This document shows, piece after piece, positions 1-11,291 of a stretch of 64,000 nucleotides of DNA. The notes under the pieces are model-generated. The model saw only the letters and a list, made by a program, of their open reading frames with translations, had not been told where the DNA came from and did no database searches. The DNA is from Aquanectria penicillioides (lineage: Eukaryota; Ascomycota; Sordariomycetes; Hypocreales; Nectriaceae), in assembly GCA_003415625.1 (NCBI GenBank), contig PYIU01000002.1, positions 4,836,001 to 4,900,000 of the forward strand, written 5' to 3'. Position 1 is the stretch's first letter. Each line of letters opens with the position of its first letter. A program made the translations under genes and the position numbers.

Positions 1-1105
1 GCCGCGCCCCCAAAGCCTAAAGGGAGGAGGCCCGCCTGCTGCTCGGCACCCCTTATCCCCAGACCTGGCTTCTCGAGCGTTACGGGAGCCCCCGCACTGT
101 GTGTATAATTGCCCCGACCCCCGACCGCCGCAAGTAGAGAGCCTTCCACGTGACTTGCCAGCACATCCAACATCTCATCCCATACCATTTGAGGTCGTTT
201 CAGCTGCTTCTCCCGAACCTTCTCCCCAACTCCCAAACTCGTCCTCCCCCGACGCCCGACTCTGGTCATCTCCCACACCCCCTTTCATTCGGCCATCGAG
301 TTCCCTCATCTTCTCCCTTGCCAGCGACCATCGTAGGCTCGCTCTAACATCTTCTTCTTCCCTCTTTGTCTCTTCCTTCGGATTGGTCGTCCTCGTTTCT
401 GCCTTGGTTTCCCCCCTCCCTGCGCGCGAAAGCAACTGCCATCGCCGACGCCATCGCCATCGCCATCGCCATCCGCATCCCCCGGACCGCCAGCCCACGA
501 AACGCGCGCTCACCTCCGCTACTCTTCCTCCCCACGTTGTGGACAGCGACCTGCGACGCGACGTAGCTCCCTTATTCGCCCGTCCCAGCTGATCGGAGGT
601 TGTTTGCGACACCTAGGAACTCGTGGTCACAAGGTTTGAGCTGAGCACTTGCCTCTTCCTTTCTGCTTTTCAGACCTCCGTCCCAGCATCGATTAGTCGC
701 TTCACCTCCTCTCCTCAACCACTCAACTTCTTCATCACAAGCCATCATCTCCGCCCTTTTCCTTCCCACCCACCACCTGGGAAATCTTCCGGGCACTGCC
801 ATCCCGACGCCCGTTGCAAGACTTCTGGAGCCCGCCCCGAGAAAGGATTGCCCTTTGAGATCACCTTCTCCTTCCACTCAGCCCGTCTCTCCGTCTCTCT
901 CTGGGCAGCGCCCCTCACGACACCAGTCACTTCACGAGTACTTCACCAAAAGCGCGATCCCACCGACCCAAAGTCACTACACCAGCACGTTTTCCTTCGA
1001 AAACCCCCTGTGTGTAAATAAGACGAAGAAAGAAAATAAAGGTCATTCAACCAAAAAAAATCAAACACATTCAACCGTGATCCATTTACATCAGAGAAAA
1101 AAAAA
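1..1105 (+). promoter_or_regulatory. Upstream and 5' leader region of the KH-domain gene
   Basis: No coding region is supported here. The stretch is strongly pyrimidine-rich on the plus strand, as in many filamentous-ascomycete promoters and long leaders. It holds a short CGCCAT hexanucleotide tract at about 439-473. The last 100 bases before the start codon are A-rich (AAAAAAATC, then GAGAAAAAAAAA directly before ATG), which suits an mRNA leader close to the start. Open frames that cross it are low-complexity Pro/Ser/Arg translations and were not called. Confidence 0.5.
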
Positions 1106-2579
1106 ATGTCTGCCTCGCCGACCCAGCCCACCCAATCGGTCAAGCGCCCCCTCGAGGAGGCTTCCTCTCCTTCGCGCGCCACTGATCAGCCCGATGCTAA
1201 GCGACCTGCCCTTGACAAGGTCATTAAGCACGACGATGATGTGGAGGTGCCCGAAGCCCCCATCGACATCTCCGCCGACATTCTGGAGCAGAACGGCGAC
1301 GACAAGACCAACGGTACCAAGTCCGAGCAGGGCGATGCCCCGGCCACCGAGGAAGGCTCCGATTCCAAAGCCGCCGCCACCACAGCCGCTACCACGACTT
1401 CGAGCGCAGTCACGTCCGCTGCGGCCCACGACGAAACATCCTGGATTCACATTCGCGCTGTCATCTCTAGCCCGGAGGCGGCGACTGTCATCGGGAAAGG
1501 TGGTGAAAACGTTTCCAACATCCGGAAGCTGTCTAATGCCAAGTGCACTGTCAGCGACTACCAGAAGGGAGCCGTCGAGCGTATTCTAACTGTCAGCGGA
1601 ATAGTGGACGCTGTGGCCAAGGTGGGTTTCTGAACGTCAAGCTAGGTATTCTGCATCTGCGTGCTAATCCGTTTCAGGCTTTCGGTTTGATCATTCGAAC
1701 TCTCAACAACGAGCCCTTGAACGAGTCTTCGACCGCGTCTTCCAAGACTTACCCGCTTCGTCTCCTCATTCCTCATATTCTCATTGGCTCCATCATTGGA
1801 AAGGGGGGAGCGCGCATTCGTGAGATCCAGGAAGCTTCCGGCGCTCGTCTGAACGCGTCCGACTCCTGCCTTCCCATGTCGAGCGAGCGTTCCTTGGTGG
1901 TTATGGGTGTTGCGGATGCTGTTCACATTGCTACTTACTACGTCGGCAGCACTCTCTTGGAGCAGCTCAACGATAGATTCGGCGGCCCTGCCGCCTCCGC
2001 ATACGCTACACGAAGCGGCGCTCCCGCCGGCTCCATCCCTGGAGGTCTGCAGGTTGTCCCTTACTGTCCCCAGCCGGCATCTGGACACTACGGCCGAAGC
2101 GAGAATTATGGTCGCCACAACGAACGTCGTCCTCACCACATGCCTCCCGCACCTTACCCTCAGCAATACCCTCATGCGGCGGCTCAAGGAAACCCAGTGA
2201 TGCCCATGCAGTACGGCGCTCAGGGGGAGCAGCATATGGCGCTACTCCTCACATGCAGCCGCACATGGCCCCTCACACCGGCCCTCAACCCCACGGTGCC
2301 CCTACCGCGCAACCCCTGCCCGGAGCGATGCCCGGAGGTCCCATCACTCAGCAGATCTACATCCCCAATGACATGGTTGGCGCAATCATCGGCAAGGGTG
2401 GCCAGAAGATTAACGAGATCCGCCAAATCAGCAGCAGTGTCATCAAGATTAACGAACCACAGGATAACAGCAACGAACGCCTGGTGACCATTACTGGAAC
2501 TGAAGAGGCTAACCGCATGGCGCTATACATGCTCTACTCTCGACTTGGTGAGGTGCAAACCAAAACTGGCAGCAACTAA
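1106..2579 (+). CDS. Triple KH-domain RNA-binding protein (Rnc1/Pbp2-like), with one apparent frameshift
   Basis: Predicted join(1106..1621,1678..2579). The 56-bp intron starts GTGGGT and ends TTTCAG. The product has three KH domains, each with its GxxG loop: IGKGGENVS (KH1, about residues 112-178), IGKGGARIRE (KH2, about 198-265) and IGKGGQKINE (KH3, C-terminal). Proteins with this layout (fission yeast Rnc1, budding yeast Pbp2 and Hek2, human PCBP/hnRNP K) bind C-rich single-stranded RNA and control mRNA stability or localisation. That role is inferred from family. The linker between KH2 and KH3 is Pro/Gln/His-rich. The frame holding KH1 and KH2 does not continue into KH3. The switch falls at the G5 run 2223-2227, where one more G would give a continuous 472-residue protein. 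No GT-AG intron of workable length bridges the switch. I treat it as an intact gene with a probable sequencing error. Confidence 0.88.
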
Positions 2580-3215
2580 GTTTCTAACCTGTGCACCAAT
2601 TGAACAGAATCGGAGAAGCATCGCATCTAATTTTCACGACGACGACAACGACGACGATATTCTGAGCACTCTTACTGGGTGCATTGATTTCGGCCGGCAA
2701 GGTGTTAACAGTGCGGAAAAACAAAAGGAGGGTTGGCAAGTGATCTATTTATCTATGTGGGAGAAGACGAGGAAAGAATTGTTGCCGCACAAGTCTTTAC
2801 AAACCCTGGTCAACACCCTGGTACGTGACCGGTAGTCAAGAAGACACCAGGTTCATCTACAAGGTTGGAGCTTCAAGGGATGGGGTCTTGGGCGGCTGGA
2901 ATGGCATAGACAGGTGTAACAGGATGGGAAATTCGCATTTCATCGATTGGGACGAGCTGACGAGTGTGAAATTGTTTGGTCGAAGCGGGGGCCGCATTGT
3001 AACAATTGCCAGCTCCCAAGGTACTCGATTATAATGGCGCATTTGATTCTTTTTTTTCTCTTCATTCCGATACCGTATTCGGTGATTGATGCTTGGTGAA
3101 GTGGATGTGGTTGACTTGATGGAGCAGGGTGATTCGTGATGATATCCGAGTGTGATGCCTGGTGTTTCTTCCAGAACTTGCATTCCTCCATATGTCCAAA
3201 GAAACCTAAGCTCGC
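2580..3215. other. Convergent intergenic region
   Basis: This lies between the stop codons of the KH gene (+) and the ABM-domain gene (-) and should hold both 3' UTRs. A GAC/GAT-rich patch (about 2637-2660) follows the KH stop. I see no further gene. Confidence 0.5.
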
Positions 3216-3984
3216 TTACACTTGCTTCAGCGGGACGTGGTACTAGGACAAGTCAGACAGAACCACAGGGGTAGTGGGGAAATGAAAGATGAATCGGTGC
3301 TGAACTTACCATATCGAGCTCCTTGCGGCGATCCATGAGGAGGTGGACATGCTTATCAATGACTAGGGGCATGTCAGCAGATCTCAACGTTGACTCGCAA
3401 AGCGAGGTCGATATGGACTTACTACTATCAACGCCTTTGTATTGCATGTGAACCTCTCTGCTCTCCCAACCGAGAATGATTCTTGAGGCAGTACCGGGAA
3501 TGACAGAAGGATCCGTGTGAGCTGGCTGCTCAAAGGTTCCCCGACCCATGCCATAGTATCCGCCCAAGCCAAAAGCATCCACGGGATCAGCAAAGGGGTA
3601 CATGCGCTCCCTGTGGAAGTCTTTGTCGGCGCCCCAGCAGGTGCATATCTCGGTGCAGGGAGCATTGAGGGCAGCATCAACGTTATGAGTGTAATCGGTA
3701 GTGGGACTAAGGATGGGGGGCTGGGCAAGGACGGCGTCCAAGGCAACAACCAAGTCGGCCATTACTGGAGAGGCGGCGAAAGCATCATTGGCCTCACGGG
3801 AAGCCCAGCGGGTGATGAACTGCCACCGGGACGGATCCTCAATCACTTGGCCGAGATAGAGCTTCTGAACGCCCGGGCTGGCCTTCAGTAGGGAGACAAC
3901 CTCTGAGAAGGCTGCGGGAGGGCTGTTAGGCTCAGACATGAGCTCCGGCTTGAACTTGATAATGACGAACTCGAGGGCAGCCAT
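3216..3984 (-). CDS. Two-module ABM-like (dimeric alpha/beta barrel) protein
   Basis: Predicted complement(join(3216..3242,3310..3362,3423..3984)), 213 residues. Both introns start GTAAGT and end CTAG (60 and 67 bp). The start is the ATG of MAALEFVIIKFKPEL. Longer upstream frames run through what looks like leader sequence. Two successive units resemble the ABM ferredoxin-like fold: a beta strand, then a helix with PGVQKLYLGQ and WQFITRWAS (residues about 3-90), then a second unit with IILGWESREVHMQYKG (about 110-200). ABM-like proteins range from small monooxygenases and decarboxylases to plain stress proteins, so no reaction can be assigned. There is no signal peptide or membrane segment, so it is probably cytosolic. 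The 60-bp intron is a multiple of three and has no stop, so its retention would add 20 residues without breaking the frame. Confidence 0.8.
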
Positions 3985-5094
3985 GATGAGGGTGAAGGTT
4001 TGCAACGACGGGCAAGTTTTCCAGCTTGTTAAGTTTGTGATTAAATAAAACGAAGAGTAATACAGGATGGGTGACTCGGGGATGCTGTGCGAGGGACAAA
4101 GCAGTAAGATACAGGAAACAACTCCACGACGAGTCCGAGTACGCATATTGCATGGATATTTATATTCGGGCCATGGCTCATGAGCCCGTTTCCGAGCTAC
4201 ATCATATCAGCAGCCCTTGCCTTCTCTCCTTCTAGCGAGCTACAAATCATCCATCTTATCGTACATGCATTTGTTGATTCACCAGCGGTATTGGACGGAA
4301 GCGGTTCCGGCCCCGCCCCAACGTAGCGGGTCAGCCGGCCGTCTGGCCGGACGGTGACAAGAGGTGTTTACAGGGTCTTTCACTGACGAGGAGCAGGGAC
4401 CTGATGCGTCATAGTATCAAGTTGGCTGGAATGTTGCAGGAACGGGTGAGTAGGCTTGTTGAAACTCTTGTGTGCACATGTTTCTAAACATGAGATTGGC
4501 GATACCGCGCCCTTTGCTTTGGTGGTTGTGTTTAGCGGATGAGTAACGAAGAAATTGGTATTCTCGTAAGAGAGGGGCGCAACGGCGGATGGCGAGTCCA
4601 CAGACAGGTTGGTAAACGAATATTATTAATCGATATACATTAGCCTCGCCAAAGCCATTCTGCTCGGAATGGGAGCTGAGCTGAGCTTCAACCGGAGCGT
4701 TCGGGAGAGGTGTTTTTTCTTCCTCTGTGGGGTGAGAAGAAGGGCCTATTTTCAGCGGTGAAGTGGGTTCTCTGACAAGTCACAGGGGACATGGCGATAG
4801 ACGGAGAGGGGATCTTTCGATCGTTCTCGGATCGATCTCAGCCTCAGGTCTCATGTCGTGACAGAAGAAAAGTCTTATACGCAGCGGAATGGGAGCAAAA
4901 AATAAGCACTTAGACCGTGGTTGTTGTCGTCATCTTAGCCAGGGTAGGTATAAGCAGTAGGTATAAGCCGTCAATGTTCTTAGCACGAATACGTTCCGGG
5001 AAGGAGGCGAGTCGGAACATGTCGCACGCTGCTGCGTCCATGGCAACAAACATACTGCCATGCGGTGGTGCAGCTTCTATTCAGCTTCGCCAGC

Positions 5095-5120
5095 CATCAT
5101 CATCATCATCATCATCATCA

Positions 5121-5170
<50 letters not shown>

Positions 5171-5171
5171 T
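5095..5171. repeat. Compound trinucleotide microsatellite (TCA)n(TCG)n
   Basis: About ten CAT/TCA units are followed without a break by about sixteen TCG units, 77 bp in all. The change from CAT to CGT is sharp, so the two arrays probably arose by expansion of one point variant. It lies in intergenic DNA. Confidence 0.95.
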
Positions 5172-6169
5172 TGTCCACTAACAAACACCCTGGCAAGATG
5201 CCACGTCCAGATGTTTGTCATACCATTTCCTGCAGCCCCACCGGGGCCAGCACCTTGCTAAGGGAGGGAGGCCTACGAAGACATGCATGCCCAGGGGACT
5301 CCCGAGAGACTCTGTGCGCGCTGGGGGTGGTTCATATCTGAAACACTATCATCAAGACGGAATGCTTCTCGATTTGGTCAAGCAGGGGTGGGTTGATATC
5401 GATGCTGCTGCCCTCGGCACCTCAGCTTCGGACCACCGTCGCCCACCTCTCTTCCTCGTCCTATGCCAAGTGGCGAGGTGGTAAATGCTCATTGACGAAA
5501 AGAATGGTCTGCTTACTGAACCAACCATGTCTCAGCTGCGACAGCTTCGCTTCTTTGCGCACGACTCTTCGGCTAATGCATGCAGAAGCCAGCTCTCGTT
5601 TCAAGAATTAACAAATACAAAGTTTGAATGATACGCTGGCTACCTACAGTAGACCTGCGGTTCCTTACATGGGACGCTAGGTACCGAAGTGGCTGTTTTA
5701 TCCAGCGGTGGAGAAGCCCGTCGACGACGTCATGACGATCTCTGGCGGAATCGGCACGTAGTGCGGATGCGAATCGCCGCGCTCGCAGTCTTCTCTATAT
5801 ACGCGTCTATCCGATTACGATCCGACTAATTGAATGCTTCCAGGAAGGATGCACATGACTGCGAGAGAGAATGGGAAATGAGGCGACTCTTTATCTTATC
5901 AGCTTACAATAACCTGTTCGCTACGGTGCGCCAAAGGAGCTTGCTCTCATTACCGCAAAATTAATCTAAGCCCTGAACCGCCAAGGGGCCGGCCCCACCA
6001 ATCCCGTGCTAGAGCGCCCCTAGCGCTTGTCGGTTGAAGGAAACAGTGGCACGGTGGGTAGGAGCTTTCACGATTGCGGGCATGGGCAGGTACGCGCTCG
6101 GCGCACCTTGGCCGTGTCATTTTAACGACATGGGGTAAGCACGAGAAGACAACAAGCCGAGCACCTCCA

Positions 6170-6184
6170 GGGGGGGGGGGGGGG
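6170..6184. repeat. G15 mononucleotide run
   Basis: Fifteen consecutive G residues about 420 bp upstream of the ISC1-like start codon. Length is uncertain because runs elsewhere in this window appear to be miscounted. Confidence 0.9.
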
Positions 6185-6602
6185 AAGGAGCCACCCACCG
6201 CAGTGGCACGGCACAAAAGGAAATAACTTTCATCAGTCAACCTTTCTTTTTCGTGATCTGGAACGAATTGCAACATACCTCTCACTCCTTTAATCTTTCG
6301 ACGGAGCTTTCTTTTTTTCCTTCCAACTCCCACGTGTGGCATCTTGACGAAGCCCCTCCTGGTCGTTTGATAATAACTGGATCCATCCCGCTTGAGGTTC
6401 TGGACATCTCAACCTCTCCTCGATCAATCTTCCGTCGCGTCAGCGTCACTTTTCCGCAAGAGCCGAATCGTCGGCCCACCGTGCCTCTCGTTCCAAAAGA
6501 TCTAATCGCCTTGATCTGCGCTCCTCTGGCCATCTTGCGGCGCGCCTTTTCTCCTCCGTCTTGCTCGACCAACATCCGCGTGCTCTCAGGTCCACAATCG
6601 CC

Positions 6603-8312
6603 ATGGTCACCGCCGCTGACACCACACCCGACAACCACCCGTCTCCCACGACCAACACCGTCACCGCCGTTCCAGACGACGAAGATGCCCTCCCTACCGA
6701 GCTCAACCTCCTTACCCTGAACTGCTGGGGCCTCCTTCATATCTCTGCTCTCCGAGCTCCTCGCTTAGACGAGATTGGTCGCCAACTCGCCCTTCTGACC
6801 CCGGCTCCTCACATCGTCGCCCTCCAAGAATGCTGGACCCAGGAGGACTACAAGGCCATCCGCCGTCACACCCGCCAGATTTTGCCCTATGGAAAGTTCT
6901 ACCATAGTGGCGCCTTCGGCGGTGGCCTCGCCATCATGAGTCGTTGGCCCATCGAAGAGAGCTCCATGTTCAAGTATCCTCTCAACGGTCGTCCCACTGC
7001 TTTTTGGCAAGGTGATTGGTATGTTGGCAAGGGAGTAGCCTGTGCCAAGATTCGATTCGGCCCCCGAAAGAAGGATGTCATTGAGGTCTTCAATACTCAC
7101 GTAAGTTTAGCTAACCAAGCTGCGGTCGAACTGCTTTCTATCAACATAGATGAACGAGGACGGTTCTAACTCTTTCCACAGACCCATTCCCCATACAAAC
7201 CAGAGCCAAACCCCAACGCCTACGTTTGTCATCGCACCGCGCAGGCATGGGAAATGTCAAAGCTCCTCCGTGGCGCTGCCGAGCGTGGACATCTCGTCGT
7301 GGCAATGGGCGACTTCAACATGCTTCCTCTCTCCCTCTCCCATCGCATCATCACAACCTACTCCCCGGTCCGAGATGTATGGAGAGTTCTCCACCCAGAC
7401 AGCTCCCTCGGTCCTGCAGATCATCCTAACGAGAAGGCTCGCCGCAGGCCTATACCCACTGCCGACTTCAACCTTCTTGAAAATGGCGCCACTAGTGACT
7501 CGGTTTACAATACTTGGCGTTGGACCAAGAACCAGCAGAACCTCCTGAAGTCTGGTAAGGCTATAGACATTGCCCCTGACACCGTGGATCCTCGCGGCAA
7601 ACGTCTGGACTATATCTTTGCCTCTACTGGTGTCGATCCTGAAGCTCCACCAACAACCCCCGGCTGGGTAATCCAGACGGCCATTGTGGCCCTCCACGAG
7701 CGCCATCCCGACCTCCGTGTTTCCCTCTCTGATCATTTTGCTGTCCGGGCGACTCTCACTCGCCATACTCCCACGCCCTTGACTCCCCCAGCACATCCCC
7801 GATCCGAGACTCCCTCTGCTGCTCTCAAGACTGGCGCGTATCTGGCCAACGATAGCCCAGCAAGCAGTATTCGCTCCATCCCGAGAGCTCTCCCCTCCGA
7901 TCCCGATATGCAACTATATTACCGCCGCGACGAGGAGGCTCTCCCGAAGGCTGCCTACGACGAGATTCTTGCCATGATCCATCACTACCACGCTCATGAG
8001 GCTCGTCAGCGCTACTGGCGTGGCGTTCACTTTTGGGTCGCTCTCATAGTTTGGATTGGCTGCCTAGTTGCTGTCTGGTTCAGTCCCGCCAATTATGTTG
8101 CATTCATTCTCATGCTTGTCAGCTCCCTCAATCTCACTGCTGGTGTCATCAACGGGCTCCTATCTCTGCTCTTCTTCTCCTGGGACATTCGCGGCCTCAA
8201 GGAGTTTGAGTGGGAGATCCGCAATGCAAAGGCTGTGGCATCAGGAGACCTGGTGGCTCTGAGCGAGAGAGAAGATGGTGGCAGCCCCGTGAGAAGCTCC
8301 AAGAATCTATGA
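6603..8312 (+). CDS. ISC1: Inositol phosphosphingolipid phospholipase C (Isc1 / neutral sphingomyelinase family)
   Basis: Predicted join(6603..7100,7182..8312), 542 residues. The 81-bp intron starts GTAAGT and ends CCACAG. The fold is the DNase-I-like Mg-dependent phosphodiesterase. Visible motifs are LTLNCWGL (metal-site Asn), ALQECW (catalytic Glu), GDFNML (Asp/Asn pair), RLDYIF and LSDHFAV (catalytic His). Two C-terminal hydrophobic segments (about residues 448-466 and 471-498) match the double membrane anchor of Isc1 and mammalian nSMase2-type enzymes. Yeast Isc1 cleaves inositol phosphosphingolipids to ceramides and acts at ER and mitochondrial membranes. Function here is inferred from family. 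The ATG chosen has a good context (CGCCATGG). An upstream in-frame ATG at 6561 would add 14 residues. Confidence 0.9.
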
Positions 8313-8535
8313 TTTAAATGTATTTGTGTTTTACGAGTTATGGATAAGAATCATGAAACCAGGAAATGTAGTTGATATTTCACTGGCAAGGAATGACAAC
8401 TGTATAGTAAATAATGTTGATTAATTAATACTGCTATCTCTGCTGCTTCCGGTTCAGTCGTCGTCGCGTCCACCACCTCCCTGACTGATAGTCCATCTCT
8501 ATGTCCAGCATCGAGATGGAGCCTGCTGTCACCAG

Positions 8536-11291
8536 CTAACTAGTCCAATCTCCCCCAGCTTCTCTCACTGCCGTGTACCCACCAGGTCTCATCCTGCGCC
8601 AAGTATAGCCCATAAACGCCGTTTTCTTCCTGATATCCATAACGCCCGCTTGGAGATCGTGGTCCCGGAGCAGAATATCCCTTGGTCGTTTTCTCTCCTT
8701 TTGGCCATATAATCTTACAAAGTGCTTGAGCATTTCCTTCTCCTCGGGCCTCAACTCCCAAGTACCCTCGATTTGCCGGTCAATCTTTCGTAGCTTGACT
8801 GAGTCCAAGGGTACCTTAATCAGATCAATCGCTTGATTCTGTACATGCGGCGAGAAGTCGCGCAACACCACCCTAACATCTTCGGGAGTCAAAACAGCCG
8901 CGGCTGGTGCGGACTCAGTCCAGTCATCAAGTGTATCAGACTCATCGAAGTAGTGGGTATCATCAGCGCTATGTATATGTGGGATAAAGGGGGGGGTGAG
9001 GCTCTGTAGCCGATCCCAAGGTACATTTTTGAACCAACGATGGGATCTGATGTCTTCAGCATCATCAGGGAAGACATGTCGACTAAATACGTCTGTGTTC
9101 CTTGATCCGCTAGGTTGGTTACGGTCCTTCATATGATATCTCCGTGAACAAAGTCGATGTTCCTTGTCTTGGATTAGGCGGAAAATCAGATCTTTACACT
9201 TGTCGCTGACAAGCGGTCGATGGGGAAAATAGAAATTTTTCTTGAAATCCTGTACAACAGTGAGTCTTCAAACAAGGTGGCTTTCTTCAGGTCAAGAATT
9301 CTCACCGCAATGTTCTGTTTCGTCTCCTTTCGACCCTCTTCTGATAGGAACGGCGTGTGACCATAGAGGCATTCATATAAGATGATGCCAATGCTCCACT
9401 AGTCACATCTCCCGTCATATTTTTGACCTGAAACAACCTCGGGGGCCATGTACTGGCTCGTTCCAACAACAGAATGGGCAGCAGTGCGGTTGCCATTTTG
9501 ATTTCTCCAACCAACAAGCCTCTCAAGATCTTCCTCCGCCTCAGCTGGCAACTTCCCATGTCTTTCGATGCTCTTAACCAGAGATTTGTACCATTCAAAC
9601 TGTGTCAGGATACCTCGATTGCTCTCTTGATCCGTCTCGTCCCCATTTACATTGATTCTAAGCTTCCGGATCAGTGAGTACCTGTGGCAATTATAATACG
9701 AAGCGTCGTGGGACCAGTGACCATCAAATGCTAGTCCAAAATCCGAGATCTTGATGTGGCCTGATGCTGATATAAGGAAATTGTCTGGTTTTATATCTCG
9801 ATGGATAAACTTTAGCCGATGAGCCTCTTCAACAGCGAGAATCATCTCCGCAATGTAGAAACGAGCAACTGACTCGTGTAGAATGTTTTCTCGAATTAAA
9901 AGCCCCAAGAAGTCGCCACCAGGCATGTATTCCATCACCAGATATAGATTGTCGGTATCTTGAAAGCTGGCAATCAGAGGTATGATCCTAATGGCTTTAT
10001 ATCAATAGGGGATGTTGCCAGTTTTCAGTTGGATCAAGAGTAAATCTTACCAGTTCGAGCCTTCAGATGCAACAAGGAAATCTCTTTCAGCTCTGAGATG
10101 ACCTTCTTGACAGCTTCGAAGCATTTCCGACTTCCGTATCACCTTCATTGCATATACTTGTCTCGTGAAGGCGTGCCCTACCATGTGTTTCTCACGAACG
10201 AGTCGCACAACACCAAAACTACCCTTGCCCAGAATTTGCATGGGCTCATAGTTCTCAAGATAGGAACTTGATCCCATCCCCTTGCCATGTGATAGACTTC
10301 GTGATTTCATCACTCGAGTTTCCCTCAAATGCCAGGTCTCTTGGTTGTTGAAAGAATTCCGAATCGCTTGCTTCTGTTCCAAAGTAAGGTGAGGGCTATA
10401 GTAAAGCTGAGACTCGAGGTGTTGTTGCCGGATGACTCGTGAGTTGGGTTTATGGAGAAGGTTATTGAATTTTGTCTCTAAGAATATTTTGGCTGCTGCG
10501 GCCCTTTCCACTGTCGCAACTGTCGGCTGGACAAGATGCACTGCGGATTCTTCGATGGTTCCCAGAGCGCCTCCCTCTGGGCTAGATCGAGTCCAAGGGT
10601 TTCGCCTGCTGTGTCGTCTATTTGCTGTATCCTTGGTCAGGTACGAAAACCGAGAGTCTATCGAAGTCTTTCTGGTTGATTTATCCGCAATCGTAGACGC
10701 CTTGTCGCTCCTCTTGGAGGAGATTGTTGTATCAGAGCCACTAGAAGATGGCAAGTTGGCATGGGCGAGTGCTTGGAGTGAACTTCTGCCTCTCAGGGAG
10801 GGAGCGCGAAGAACGATGGTGGTATTGGAAGCCAATGCCGGGTGACTTAGACGCAATTTTTTGAGAAGGTCCTTGGGTGATATAAGTTTATCCTTGTGCA
10901 TCGTGTGCGACAGTCCTCTATCCTCAGCGTGGGGAATTGCCTTGCCATTTGGGAGGTTGCCAGTCATCGCCCCGGGTTTCTGAACGGAAATAGCTGTCAA
11001 GCTCTCTATTTCTTCTCCTTGGGGGTGCTTTGGCCAGGATTGATGATCCGACTGTTTTTTGTTGCCGTTGCCATTGCTGTTGCTGCTCCTCCCAATAGCT
11101 CTGATAGCAGTTCGAATGTCTGTCCAAACCCGAGAACTCGTTCGGCGCACACTGAGCACATGATGATCGGATGGAGTTTCCACAGGTCCAGAGCATGGCA
11201 AATACGAACTAACCCGATGAGTATCGATCGATTCAAGAGAGACACTGTGAATCAACGGACGGCTGTTTCTCTTCAACAGGGTTGGCCCCAT
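8536..11291 (-). CDS. PUK1: NDR-like AGC protein kinase, PUK1 orthologue, with in-frame TAG in the kinase domain
   Basis: Predicted complement(join(8536..9249,9306..9987,10051..11291)). The introns are 63 bp (GTAAGA..TTAG) and 56 bp (GTGAGA..ACAG). The sum is 2637 nt, 879 codons including the final stop, with a single internal TAG at codon 610. The kinase domain starts near residue 348: glycine loop GKGSFGVV, lysine YAMKVI, HRDIKPDN (about 476-483), ISDFGLAF, YMAPEVV. Between DFG and APE is an approximately 100-residue activation segment, the insertion typical of NDR/LATS kinases. After the TAG the frame goes on as WSIGIILYECLYGHTPF, so the stop replaces the first Trp of the family CDWWS motif (subdomain IX). 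A 340-residue basic, Ser-rich N-terminus precedes the domain. The lack of any other lesion in 2.6 kb argues against a decaying pseudogene. Known biology: F. graminearum PUK1 needs A-to-I editing of UAG codons here in perithecia. Confidence 0.9.
9399..9401 (-). other. In-frame TAG stop in kinase subdomain IX, candidate A-to-I editing site
   Basis: On the minus strand the codons read GAC TAG TGG AGC (D-stop-W-S). The A is base 1829 of the predicted CDS. Editing of A to I, read as G, would give TGG (Trp), the residue expected at this position. UAG is the preferred triplet for perithecial A-to-I editing in Sordariomycetes. Short complementary arms (GATGT before, GCATC after) could place the TAG in a loop, but a 5-bp stem is weak evidence. 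Confidence 0.75.

Larger units (their letters stand above)
3985..6602. other. Divergent intergenic region, ABM gene / ISC1-like gene
   Basis: No supported gene in 2.6 kb. It holds a compound TCA/TCG microsatellite (5095-5171) and a G15 run (6170-6184). The last 350 bases before the phospholipase start are CT-rich, as expected for its leader. The TATTTATAT-like stretch at about 4158-4166 lies upstream of the ABM gene on its strand. Confidence 0.45.

Noticed and set aside
8536..11291. Kinase gene called as an ordinary pseudogene
   Set aside because: A single UAG at a Trp codon, no other lesion in 879 codons, and a known recoded orthologue make regulated editing more likely.
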